A DNA stretch of 27,751 nucleotides from Gracilaria vermiculophylla (taxonomy: Eukaryota > Rhodophyta > Florideophyceae > Gracilariales > Gracilariaceae): assembly GCA_019155205.2 (NCBI GenBank), contig JAHNZQ020000277.1, positions 335,177-362,927 on the forward strand. The letters run 5' to 3'. Within the stretch, counting starts at the first letter, position 1. Each line of letters begins with the position of its first letter. Below the pieces are notes generated by a model. That model saw nothing but the letters and a program-made list of their open reading frames with translations, was not told the origin of the DNA and did not search any database. This document shows, piece by piece, positions 1 through 8,982 of this stretch. A program made the position numbers and the translations under genes.

Positions 1-820
1 CGATATCGCGATCCACCCGAGGAGTATCCTGTCCTTCTCTCCTTAGGTGGACTTCGTCGCGACCGGTATCCTGTCCTCCTCCGCGGGGCGTCAGGTCCAG
101 ACGGTGCATAGCTAGATTCCTCAGGTGATCCCGTTTCCCTACGGCAGTATCCTTTCCTCCTCTGGCGTACGGGGTGGCAGTATCCTTTCCTTCTCTGCCC
201 GGGGTCACCTTAGGTGTAGATAGAGGGAACCTCTCCTGTACGGATGAATGACTTTGAAACGCCGCTGCGGGGAGTAGCTGCGCGGTTTGGGAGCGAACCT
301 CCGCACGGATAACATCTGAGATCACCTCAAGGAAGGGGTTTGAATCCAGCAAAGCATCCACAGCACGGTGAGCGCTCTCCGTTGCGATATCCTCTACAAG
401 GGCGTGGCGGCGCGCTCCAAAGTGGGCTTCCACACCTGCAGGAATTCTTTCGACTAGCTCCTGTGAGAGCCAATCCGGTAGGCGCGGGGCCAGGGACTCC
501 AAGAGGGTGTTAGCCTCCGTGTGTTCCCGTCCCTGCAACTCCTGTGGTGGCGGCTGCGATGCCGTGTGCGGTTCTTCAACCTCCACATCGGCGTTCTCCA
601 GAGGTGTCGCGGGGGGTTCTGCTTGTTTTCGATCATGCATTCTTCTGAGGCGATTCCTGAAACGCTCCACAGAGGAGCCAGGTTTCCAAAGGAGACTTTC
701 AGGGTCCTCCAGAGTGGCGGCCATCTCCTGGAGAGCGGTGCGCGTGCTGCGCCCACCGACGGAGCCGGTTGCCTGAGGATCCTGTAGGGGGGTTTCCATG
801 GAATGTTCTGAGGGGTCCAT
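1..820 (-). CDS. gag: Ty3/gypsy Gag, N-terminal part (copy B, runs off the left edge)
   Basis: This is the start of a Gag structural polyprotein, read leftward from an ATG at 820-818 and still open at the window edge (about 273 codons). It is recognised by strong similarity to the Gag of copy A, whose ATG lies at the matching place (6412). Visible features are an acidic, proline-rich N-terminus (starting MDPSEHSMETPLQ), a central helical stretch (RAVDALLDS, VIRAEVRSQ) and a run of R-x-G-(Q/K)-D-T repeats. Compared with copy A it has one extra repeat unit of about 11 residues near 140-190. No stop was seen in the visible part, so this copy may be less decayed than A. It lies directly downstream of its LTR and primer-binding site. 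The family assignment rests on the linked pol genes of copy A, because this segment alone is not diagnostic. Confidence 0.75.
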   Translation of the reverse strand, partial: MDPSEHSMETPLQDPQATGSVGGRSTRTALQEMAATLEDPESLLWKPGSSVERFRNRLRRMHDRKQAEPPATPLENADVEVEEPHTASQPPPQELQGREHTEANTLLESLAPRLPDWLSQELVERIPAGVEAHFGARRHALVEDIATESAHRAVDALLDSNPFLEVISDVIRAEVRSQTAQLLPAAAFQSHSSVQERFPLSTPKVTPGREGKDTATPYARGGKDTAVGKRDHLRNLAMHRLDLTPRGGGQDTGRDEVHLRREGQDTPRVDRDI

Positions 821-958
821 AAAGGAGTAGGTCGGGGGTGATTTGCTTCCACTTCCGGATTACCTTGAGGAAGAATTCCACTGTTGCGGGTTGGTCGTTG
901 CAAACTAGAAACGCTGTTTTGCTGCGACTTGTGCCAATCCTTTAGGAACTGTGACCTC

Positions 959-974
959 CTAAGTCGGGAGACCA
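959..974 (-). other. Primer-binding site of gypsy copy B
   Basis: Read on the minus strand, TGGTCTCCCGACTTAG begins two bases after the LTR end (977). An LTR retrotransposon needs a stretch here that starts with TGG and pairs with the CCA end of a host tRNA to prime minus-strand DNA synthesis. The identical 16-mer stands at the same place in copy A (6551-6566), which supports function. I did not assign the tRNA species. Between this site and the gag ATG (821-958) is an untranslated leader shared with copy A. Confidence 0.7.
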
Positions 975-976
975 GT

Positions 977-1530
977 TGTGGTACTGTCAGCCATCTTCTC
1001 GAGGTAGTAAAGCACAACGTCCGTTAGGAGTTTTTAGTGACTCCAAAGGCGCGTATTCCTAAAGGTGGTCTCCAGTATCCGCTGTCGCGAGCCGGGAGAA
1101 TTCTGAAAGGGATCCGCAAACACCAAGCGGAGGGGAAGGTTCAGTGGGCGGACAATGCTCCTACAGGCGCTGCTATGATGCGACCTGGGGATCGGCGGCT
1201 TAGAAACCTGCGTGAATAGACAAAAGACTCCAACCGGAAAATGTAGAAGAAGACTCAAGGGTGCTTGTATTTACTTCCCCAGAGGTGGAGCTCAACCGGC
1301 AGCTTAAATATCTAGCCGGGAGCCCGCCTCGGCAGGTCGCACTACTGTGATAATTACCTGCATAAAATATCTAAAATAAATAATAAATTCTACCGTACCT
1401 TAAGGATACTGTAGCGCACGCGGGCAATATTATGCACCACGTGGCCCAGCTAATAAATTACGAACCCTCCTTAGGGATATTATGCCCTAAGGCTAAACCA
1501 CTATATTTCCGTAGAAGCCACTGTACTAGA
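977..1530 (-). repeat. Gypsy LTR, copy B (554 bp)
   Basis: This is the reverse complement of the solo LTR at 22944-23497 and has the same length. On the minus strand it begins near TCTAGTACAGTGG (the other copies begin TGTAGTACA, so the terminal TG appears mutated to TC) and ends in ACCACA. A TATA-like TATTTAAG is retained in the middle. It is followed by a primer-binding site and gag, so it is the 5' LTR of copy B. On its other side it abuts RNase H coding sequence of copy A without any polypurine tract, which suggests insertion into copy A rather than a true 3' LTR of A. Confidence 0.9.
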
Positions 1531-3166
1531 GAGGATGTCAAACGCGAACTCCAGGAGGTGTAAATATCACCTTTCCAGGCGACCGGAAGCATCCGTCAAG
1601 GACAGTATCCACTTCAGTGGTGCGTGGTCCGTCCTCAAGGTGAAGCGCGCGCCTGCCAGTTGTGGGCGTAAAAGCAAAATCGCCCACACGATGGCGAGAC
1701 ATTTGCGCTTCGAGGTGGGACAGTTCCGTTCCGTAGGGGTGAGGCTGCGACTTCAATATCCGATAAGTTGAAGTCCACCTTCCGGTTGCTCCTGTAGGAG
1801 GGCACATCCAACCTGGTATTTACAGCCGTCAGTGTCCAGCACCATTCGGCCGTGCCGTCTCGGAAGTATCAAGATTGGTGGTTCTCTCAGTGTCGTCTTC
1901 AGGGTGTCGAAGGCTTCGAAATTCTCGTCCGTCAAGATGGCCAATTGCGTCGGCTTGTCCGACTCCAAGAGGCGATTTAAAGGTGCCGCTATACGGGAGA
2001 AATTCGGTACAAACCTCCGGGAGACGTTACACAACCCAAGGAAGAAGCGGAGCTCCGTCTGGTTTGTGGGAGGCCGAGCTTCCTTGATGGCGTCCTGAAT
2101 TTTTTTGGAAACCTGGAGGCGGCCCGGGAGCACGACATGCCCCAGGAAGTCCACCGACGACTTGAAAAAGAAACATTTCTCCAGCTTTAAGGTGAGGCCA
2201 GCATCCTTTAGGAGTTGGAGCACATGCTTCACATGAACGAAGTGCTCCTCCACGCTGCGGGAGTATATGATGACATCATCGATATACACCAAGGCGTACT
2301 GCCACTTTATCTTTGACAGGATAATGTCCACCGCTCGGTGGAACGTAGCGGGTGCATTCTTCAACCCGAATGGCATCCTTAGGAATCTGAAGATCCCACA
2401 GTGCGAGGTGAACGTTGTCTCATCCTTATCAGAGTCGTCCATCTTAACCTGCCAGTAGCCGCTGTTGGCATCCAGCGTGGAGAAGACGGACGCATCGCCT
2501 AAGGAGTCGATATATTCATCCATACGGGGTATCCGGTACGAATCGCGTACCGTCACATCGTTGAGGCGCCTGTAGTCAATACAGAACCTTAAGGAGCCAT
2601 CTTTCTTTTTGACAAACACCACCGAGGAGGCCCATTGGGAATTGAAAGGCTCGATAACGCCCTTCTCCAGAATCCGGTGGACCTCATCGCGTTTAAAATC
2701 GCGCGCATGGGGTCCGGCACTCCTCGGAAGTGGATGTACCGGTTTCGCATCCGGCGTGAGCTGGATCCTGTGCTTGGCCAGGCTGACCTGACCCAGGCGA
2801 CCAGACTACATGTCCTCAAAGGTGTATAGCATCTTTACTATCCTGTGGCGATATCCTTCGAAATCATCGCCATTTTGGAGCTTCTCCTGCCAGGTGGCAG
2901 GATTCTCTTCCTCTGGGGCCGTTGAAGTCGCTCCAGCCTCCATGGTGGCGATTGCATCGCGGTCTGCAAGCTCTTCCAAATGAGGAAGGTGAGCCAGTCC
3001 TGCGGGGAGGGTAGTGCCAGTCCGACGACAATTCCTTTCTGGAGCCGTAACGGCGACTTCTTGAGGTTGGCGAGCACAACCCTGAAGGGAATGTTCGGTA
3101 CTATTTCCATAACACCGTTCGCCATCATGGAGTGCTACTTCGTCGTCAAGTATGGACTCTCCTGTA
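1531..3166 (-). pseudogene. pol: Gypsy Pol: reverse transcriptase and truncated RNase H (copy A)
   Basis: This copies retroelement RNA into DNA and begins to degrade the RNA strand. The longest intact block, 2622-1753, shows the RT core: VKKKDGSLRFCIDYRRLN, FSTLDANSGYWQ, FRFLRMPFGLKNAP and the catalytic VYIDDVIIYS. It is followed by the connection domain (VDFLGHVV) and the start of RNase H (LDTDGCKYQVGC). The ORF stops at 1753, but RNase H can be followed in other frames to 1531 (TDHAPLKW, LLEFAFD). Upstream, 3166-2623 carries the protease-RT linker (IPFRVVLANLKKSPLRL) and the RT N-terminus (EKGVIEPFNSQWASS) in shifting frames. The YIDD box and several RT landmarks are intact, but the gene has at least three frame breaks and lacks integrase. 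The Ty3/gypsy assignment is secure. Confidence 0.93.
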
Positions 3167-3788
3167 TCAATGAAAGGCCAGATGCAGAGGTCTGCACCCA
3201 AACTTCAGCCTGATCCTCGTGGGTATTTCAACGCTCTTCACCACTCGGAGCTTATTCGACTGCGTCTCCTTTGGAACGTTACCCACTTGACGCGCGTTGG
3301 CGTCCGGTCCTGGAGATTTGGACACAATACCTACAGTGGAGGCGTCGTGAAACATCACCTTCTGCAGGCGTGTGTAGATTGCACGTACATATCGATCCAC
3401 AAAGGAAGTGCCCAATATGCACTGTGCGGCCAAGTTGGTCGCCACGAGGAACCACAATTTCACCTGTAAGGAGGAAATCCGGAGGTACAAGGGGATTGCG
3501 CTGAGGATGGTCATTGCTCGACGCGACGCATCGCGCACCGTAGGGGGCCTGGCAGTCCTCAAGGAGCCGAGGGCAGACCGCGGGAGCACGCCAGCGTGCA
3601 CCAGATTGGGGCCAGCTCCGGTATCGAGGATAGCGAGCACCGTGGTGGAGGTGAGCGGGGAACATCCTATAGAGGCGAATACCTTGTAATTCTCACGGCG
3701 AAGCGTGCAAATCGAATCATCAAAGGTGTCGAACGGGTCCAACGGGATTGGAGGGCCTACCGATTCTGCGTCGACGGAGCAGACGGCC
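3167..3788 (-). CDS. Gypsy aspartic protease (copy A)
   Basis: This is a retropepsin-like protease that would cleave the Gag-Pol polyprotein. The active-site motif LDTGAGPNLVH is followed about 80 residues later by the second conserved block AAQCILGTSFVDRY (the ILG motif). The spacing is as expected for gypsy proteases. The first in-frame ATG is at 3742, but the frame is open from about 3788, so it overlaps the gag frame (which ends at 3720) by roughly 68 nt in a different register. That fits translation by ribosomal frameshifting, but in such a decayed copy it could also be an indel. The frame ends at 3167 while homology to the linker region goes on in other frames. Confidence 0.85.
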
Positions 3789-4593
3789 TCTCACCCTTAC
3801 CACAGGCGACCTCCGTGGAGCTGAGGCTCGATGTTGGAGAGCCACGCAGAGCCTATAGGAGTGGCTCTGAGGGTTATTCTGATTGGAGAGGGGCTCATTT
3901 CCAGTGAAGGACGGCGTCTGCGGTTGTGCATCGCGATGGGACGTGTTACCTTGAGGTGCAACCGGCTTGAGCACCGGCACCTGCGTTGTGGGTGCAAGCG
4001 ACAGTGGGACAAGCTGCACTCCCAGTGAAGCACGGTAACCGTAGTTTCCTTGTGGGGACCGGATACCGCTATACGCGGTTCGATGACTTCCGCTCTCCGT
4101 TGGTGTGTCCCTCAGGTCCTGGAAGTTTTTCTCTCGTTCCTGCAGGATGGCGGCCCTCATTGCCGGGGTGAGAGTCGTACAGTGTACGGGCTCTCGTGAC
4201 AAGCAAATATTTCAAGGCGATCGGTAGCCTCGAGGGTTCGCAAATCGGACGCTCCTGTAAGATCCTGCCGAGGCGTACGAAGTGGGAGAAGAGGGTGTCC
4301 TCGTCCTAGACGGTGCTCCCTGAGAGGAGGCGTATGTGAGGGCAGGAGCCTCTTGCTCTCCTACGAGCGTGGGATCGTCGACCTCCTCCGCGGTGCTGGA
4401 GTCCAACGTCAGGGCGGATGCCCGACGGGTCCTTGAGGCCGCCGGTTTTTCCGAAAGTGGAGCATGACTGAGACGGATGGCACAGTGGGTATCCCCATAG
4501 GATTCTGTGAAACGCGCTAGCTCCGTGTAGGTGGTATTTGGGTGCGTTGTCAGGTGATTACGCACCCTCGCGCGAATCGAGGGAAGGAGTCCC

Positions 4594-4672
4594 TGTTGGA
4601 AAACAGATGAGCTATTTGCGCTATACTCTCTTGTGACACAGGGCGCACAGTTTACCATTTGAACTATCAACA
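4594..4672 (-). repeat. TRIM LTR (3' LTR in element orientation)
   Basis: This 79-bp repeat is bounded by TG and CA and is paired with 4824-4902. It contains the core TGTGACACAGGGCGCACAG, unchanged in all three LTR copies in the window. A 4-T run on the minus strand near its end could stop RNA polymerase III. Confidence 0.9.
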
Positions 4673-4777
4673 CGCCCCCTCGCCCTGTTTTTCTTTACAG
4701 AACGAGACCTCGAGCTTACAGTAGCCAATCTTCACTACTGCTGTACTCCTGTACAATTTCTCAGGCTTATGTCACTT

Positions 4778-4794
4778 CTGGGAGTCGAACCCAG
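4778..4794 (-). promoter_or_regulatory. tRNA T-arm / RNA polymerase III B-box-like sequence in the TRIM
   Basis: On the minus strand CTGGGTTCGACTCCCAG forms a perfect 5-bp stem with a 7-base loop TTCGACT, exactly a tRNA T-arm. Within it GGTTCGACTCC (4791-4781) matches the B-box consensus GGTTCGANTCC at every position. An A-box-like TGGTTCAAATGG lies upstream in the 5' LTR (4896-4885). The two are 93 nt apart, longer than in most tRNA genes. No full tRNA cloverleaf could be drawn, so this is a tRNA-derived fragment and not a tRNA gene. Confidence 0.6.
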
Positions 4795-4823
4795 GGTCCG
4801 AGCGATTAGCTGGGCCCATAAAC

Positions 4824-4902
4824 TGATGGAAAACATATGAGCTATTTGTGCTGTACTCTCTTGTGACACAGGGCGCACAGTTCACCATTTGAACCATCAA
4901 CA
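4824..4902 (-). repeat. TRIM LTR (5' LTR in element orientation)
   Basis: This is the partner of 4594-4672, also 79 bp. Four of the six differences between the two are transitions. In minus-strand reading its first 20 bases include the A-box-like TGGTTCAAATGG. Confidence 0.9.
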
Positions 4903-6550
4903 GTCCCGCGACAAACAACGACTTCAACCGCCGTTTGGAGTACACGTTCCCACACCGTAGGACCTTCGTCCACAGCTTCTGTGAGAACTCCGTCTCGGTC
5001 ATTCCGGTTTTCTGCCGATAGGAGCTGACTTTAGCATCTGCATCGGCTGTCCAATCGTCCGTGGCGTACCTTTTAAGGAGGAAATTGACCACCTCCGGGT
5101 ACGTCGTCAAGATCTCCGTTCCAGGATCATCTACAATGGTGCTCTCACCCGTGAGGCGTGGCTGCACCAGCGAGTGCGCTTGGCCTGTGAGGTAGAACTG
5201 AAAGCACCATACGGCGGCACTTTCATGGACACCATTGGTGTTACACGCTGAACGGAAGCGCGAAAGAAAATTCAACACCGAGATGGGGTCTTCGCCTGAG
5301 AAGGAGTGCTTCTTCATTTGAATATCCATCCGGCGCTGCATCTTCGTGAGTCGTTTAGCGACCGCCGCGTCGTAGAGAGTGGAGCGATCATTCAACCTGT
5401 AGGTGGCATAATCCACCACGTTTTCGAAGAGGTCGTTAAGCGGGACGACCTTCCTGACCCTTCTGCTCTTCTCCTCGGGAGATATACTGTCCTCCGAGCT
5501 GGAGCTGTTCACGGATTCGGAGTCTGAGCTTCTCTCCGAATCGGTGTCTCGCTTTCTTCTTTTCTCCCTCCGTTTCTTTCGGCGTCTTTCCTTGAGGTGG
5601 TCTCGGTTACTGACGATACCCCCGATATCGCAATACACCCGAGGAGTATCCTGTCCTTCTCTCCTTGGGTGAATTCCTTCGCGACCGGTATCCTGTCCTC
5701 CTCCGCGGGGCGTCAGGTCCAGCCGGTGCATAGCAAGATTCCTCCGGTGGTCCCGTTTATTCACGGCAGTATCCTGTCCTTCTCTGCCTGGGGTCACCTT
5801 ATGTGTTGATAGAGGGAACCTCTCCTGTACGGAAGAATGACTTTGGAACGCCGCTGCGGGGAGGAGCTGCGCGGTTTGGGAGCGAACCTCCGCACGGATA
5901 ACATCTGAGATCACCTCATGGAAGGGGTCGGAATCCAGCAAAGCATCAACAGCACGGTGAGTGCTCTCCGTTGCGATTTTGTCCACAAGGACGTGGCGTC
6001 GCGCTCCGAAGTGGGATTCAACACCTGCAGGTATTCTTTCGACCAGCTCTTGTGAGAGGCAGTCCGTCGTAAGGCGCGGGGCCAGCGACTCCAGGAGGGA
6101 GGTAGCCTCCGGGTGTTTCTGTCCCTGCAGCTCCTGAGGTGGCGGCGGCGATGCCGTGCGTGGTTCTTCAACCTCCACATCGGCGTTCTCCAGAGGTGTC
6201 GCGGGGGGTTCTGCTTGTTTTCGATCATGCATTCTTCTGAGGCGATTCCTGAAACGCTCCACAGAGGAGCCAGGGTTCCAAAGGAGACTTTCAGGGTCCT
6301 CCAGTGTGGCGGCCATCTCCTGGGGAGGGCTGCGCGTTCTGCGCCTACCAACGGAGTCGGTTGCCTGAGGATCCTGTAGGGGGGTTTCCATGGAATGTTC
6401 TGAGGGGTCCATATAGGAGTAGGTCGGGGGTGATTTGCTTCCACTTCCGGATTACCTTAAGTAAGAATTCCACTGTTGGGGGTTGGTCGTTGCAAACTAG
6501 AAACGCTGTTTTGCTGCGACTTATGCCAATCCTTTAGGAACTGTGACCTC

Positions 6551-6566
6551 CTAAGTCGGGAGACCA
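6551..6566 (-). other. Primer-binding site of gypsy copy A
   Basis: TGGTCTCCCGACTTAG on the minus strand starts two bases after the LTR end at 6569 and is identical to the site of copy B. The leader between it and the gag ATG (6413-6550) is also shared with copy B. Confidence 0.7.
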
Positions 6567-6568
6567 GG

Positions 6569-7120
6569 TGTGGTACTGTCAGCCATCTTCTCGAGGTAGT
6601 AAAGCACAACGTCCGTTAGGAGTTTTTAGTGACTCCAAAGGCGCGTATTCCTAAAGGTGGTCTCCGGTATCCGCTGTCGCGAGCCGGGGGAATTCTGAAA
6701 GGGATCCGCAAACACCAAGCGGAGGGGAAGGTTCAGTGGGCGGACAATGCTCCTACAGGCGCTGCTATGATGCGACCTGGGGATCGGCGGCTTAGAAACC
6801 TGCGTAGATCGACGAGAGACTCCAACCGAAAAAGTAGATGAAGACTCAAGGGTGCTTCTCTTTACTTACCCAGAGGTGGAGCTCAACCGGCAGAATAAGT
6901 ATCAAGCCGGGAGCCCGCCTCGGGAGGTCTCGCTACTGTACTAATTTCCTGCATAAATTAATTAAAATAAATAATAATTCTACCGTTCTTCAAGGATACT
7001 GTGGCGCACGTGGGCGGGATTATGCACCACGCCGCCCAGCTAATAAAACACGAGGCCTCCTTAGGAATATTATACCATAAGGCGAAACCACCCTATTCCC
7101 TTAGGAGCGATTGTACTACA
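6569..7120 (-). repeat. Gypsy 5' LTR, copy A (552 bp)
   Basis: On the minus strand it runs from TGTAGTACAATCGC to ACCACA and is followed by the primer-binding site. It is clearly more diverged than copy B and the solo LTR. For example, the TATA-like TATTTAAG of the other two reads TACTTATTC here, so promoter strength may be lost. It interrupts the DDE_1 transposase relic beginning at 7121. Confidence 0.9.
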
Positions 7121-8563
7121 CTCCTCTGTTATGGACCGACTGGCCTGTTCTCTCAAATGCACTGGTGATGTTTCCGACCGCCATTGAATCTAAAAGCGCC
7201 ACAATTAGTGCATAGCAGACGTTAAATATGTCAAAAACAAACTTGACTCTAGATAGGCGGTGTAGCTCACACTGCATGTATAATTTAAATGCACTGAATA
7301 CAGAAATGTCCAATAGTTGAAGAATATGACTGGAATGTGATGGAAGAGCCACAACATCAATGTTATTATTTCGCGAAAAAAGTAGCGTACGATACTGAAC
7401 ATGACGTTAATATCTATCAAGAATAAGTAGCAAATGTTTCCCTCTTTTTCGAAGATCTTTGGGTTTTGTAACCCAATTTGTTGCCCAATTGTAGAATTTT
7501 GAAGAATCCACAGCAGGAATCTCTCGTTAGTAAATGTGACAGGGCGGAAAAAAAGTCATGCAAAGTTTTAATTCTCCCGTCGACAAAGCGGTAGAAAGCT
7601 CTTTTTCCGTCAACCACTATTATAGGCTTCCACGCTTTTCCATCTGCAGATACTACGGGCAGAACAGTGATTCGATCAAACGCTCCTTTAATGCGTGTGC
7701 TTTTCTGAAGTAATACTGAACCATTTGTACCTAATGCTTTTCAAAAACCTCTTTCCATCATTTTGGAAATTGAAACTCCCGACTCCTCGATATTGAAGAC
7801 CTGTTTTGTTTCCTTGATTCCATAACGATCCATTACCGATTGCACTAATTCTATATGGCGAGCCAGCATTACGGGTATAACGGCAAGTCTTGAAGTCTCG
7901 ACAACTCAAACGAGACCGTATTTAAAGTCATGACGTTTGCTGAACCCATCCAGCCACTCTAAACATGGCTTTCCATCTTCAAAGCTAATACAAATCTGTC
8001 GGGAACTCGGTAAAGACTGCACAAAGCACTGCACCAATTGTAAGAATGAAGTTAATGCTACCGGCGTTTTATTAGAGACATAGTGCTTCACCATGTACAT
8101 TATTGTTTACTTTTCTCCGTATTGAGTACCGGCGGACGCCTAGGATACCTAACAGGTATAACAATTGCTTTTGAATCGGTAGAAAATCTAACCTGTGTAG
8201 TACGGATCCGAACTTCATACCAGTGACCAATGCGATTTTTCAGAACGTTGTATTGAGAAGACAATACTGTACTTTATAACTGAATCCTTGATGGAATTGG
8301 GCATATATTGCTTTTTTGATTTTCCAATGAGTAAATGCGGTTGTGTCCATGGATGGTAAAAACGCAAGCGATAGTATTTTTTCGGTGGAAAAGATACCGT
8401 GCTGAAGAAGCTTGGGCAGTTCAATATTTGAGTTCTTCAATAAATCACTGTTCGTCTTGAATTTTGTTGCAGTCTTCGTTTTGAGTTGCAAAATGCCCTT
8501 GTGCAGTAACAGGCCAAAGAACTCTGATACTTTTTTCCTGAATTGCCCTTTGCTAGTTGTCAT
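7121..8563 (-). pseudogene. DDE_1 (pogo/Tigger/Jerky-like) transposase relic 1, cut by gypsy copy A
   Basis: This is a cut-and-paste transposase, now in at least five frame pieces. From upstream: an N-terminal helix-rich piece from the ATG at 8563 (VSEFFGLLLHKGILQLK); then near 8000-7910 the second DNA-binding unit of the CENP-B type (FEDGKPCLEWLDGFSKRHDFK); then catalytic blocks. The first catalytic Asp block reads FNIEESGVS where the family has N-x-D-E, so Asp appears changed to Glu. The second is LLFDAYRSHM, and the third is LPSHSSHILQLLDISVFSAFK with its Asp kept. The protein stops where the gypsy LTR begins at 7120, and any C-terminal remainder would lie left of the window. The stops, frameshifts and changed catalytic residue make it inactive. 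Confidence 0.85.
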
Positions 8564-8982
8564 GGTTTGGGATGTAAAAGTGTTTTGGTCTTGTTTTTCT
8601 GGGGGGACCTAAGAACTCTGGGTGTTGCTCTCTATTTAAGGAACTACTCCGCCTGAAGCACTCATTTGATTTTTATTGAAGTAGACTCTAATGAAAGCTG
8701 TAATTTTCTACGTCTTTTTCAGTAAATTATGGGCGAAACCGGTCATTCGTTTTTGAGTGAGAAGAAAGAGTTGCCTGCTCTATTTTTTGTGAGTCGCATG
8801 CGGTAAGGAAAAGCAGCCTTTACAGGCGGCATATGAAACGAGGTACTAAAAATTTTCCGACGTATTACGTGTTGAACTGTTACGCACTGTACTCTTCTGA
8901 GCTTCTGGGCTGTTTTCATGGGATATGCAGCTCATGGCTATACAGCGTTTCCGTTCGGCGCTGCACTTTGGCCCACAAATGG
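8564..8982. other. Spacer, nothing recognised
   Basis: This is AT-rich sequence between the DDE_1 relic and the first membrane gene. It may hold the far end of the DDE_1 element and the 3' flank of the membrane gene at 8983. I saw no convincing ORF, terminal repeat or RNA gene. Confidence 0.5.

Larger units (their letters stand above)
4594..4902 (-). mobile_element. TRIM-type miniature LTR retrotransposon in gag
   Basis: The element starts TGTTGG, ends CAACA and is flanked on both sides by GTCCC (4589-4593 and 4903-4907), a 5-bp target duplication. It has two 79-bp direct terminal repeats (4594-4672 and 4824-4902) that differ at 6 positions by eye, and a 151-bp interior with no coding capacity. 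Read on the minus strand, a TGGGCCCAGC stretch sits 5 bases inside the 5' LTR (possible primer-binding site), and a purine-rich AGGGCGAGGGGGCG lies directly before the 3' LTR (possible polypurine tract). Short LTRs, a tiny non-coding interior, and PBS and PPT define TRIM elements. It must be moved by enzymes of another LTR element. A partial relative lies at 20862-21003. Confidence 0.9.
3720..6412 (-). pseudogene. gag: Gypsy Gag (copy A), split by a TRIM insertion
   Basis: Gag builds the retrotransposon particle. The first exon-like block (6412-4903) has an acidic and proline-rich N-terminus, G-R-E-G-Q-D-T repeats near residues 200-260, a very basic stretch (KERRRKKRREKRRKR) followed by a serine/glutamate tract (about residues 290-340), and a capsid-like helical core containing FSGEDPISVLNFLSRF and WCFQFYLTGQAHS. 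At 4903-4589 a 309-bp TRIM plus a 5-bp duplication interrupts it. Removing these 314 bp restores the original frame exactly, so the insertion is secondary. The 3' block (4588-3720) has one in-frame TGA at 4212-4214 and ends in a basic tail (GRLLRRRRIG). I found no clear CCHC zinc knuckle. Confidence 0.85.
1531..7120 (-). mobile_element. Degenerate Ty3/gypsy retrotransposon, copy A
   Basis: On the minus strand the order is 5' LTR (7120-6569), primer-binding site, leader, gag, aspartic protease, reverse transcriptase and the start of RNase H. This order and the YIDD reverse transcriptase place it in Ty3/gypsy. No integrase, chromodomain, polypurine tract or 3' LTR of its own is present, because coding sequence stops inside RNase H at the LTR of copy B. 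The missing part may lie left of the window if copy B is nested inside A, or it may have been deleted. Stops and frameshifts occur in gag, between protease and RT, and in RNase H, and a TRIM sits in gag. Copy A is therefore non-autonomous. Its 5' LTR interrupts the older DDE_1 transposase at 7121. Confidence 0.9.

Noticed and set aside
1010..1260. ORFs inside the gypsy LTRs (also at 6629-6841 and 23255-23400)
   Set aside because: They recur in every LTR copy because the LTR repeats, and their frames are not preserved among copies. They are not genes.
1753..2622. A complete autonomous gypsy element with intact pol
   Set aside because: The RT core is open, but RNase H is broken, integrase is absent, and frameshifts separate protease and RT.
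4772..4912. A tRNA gene on the minus strand at the T-arm sequence
   Set aside because: Only the T-arm and B box are good. No acceptor or anticodon stems could be paired, and the sequence lies inside a TRIM with LTRs on both sides.
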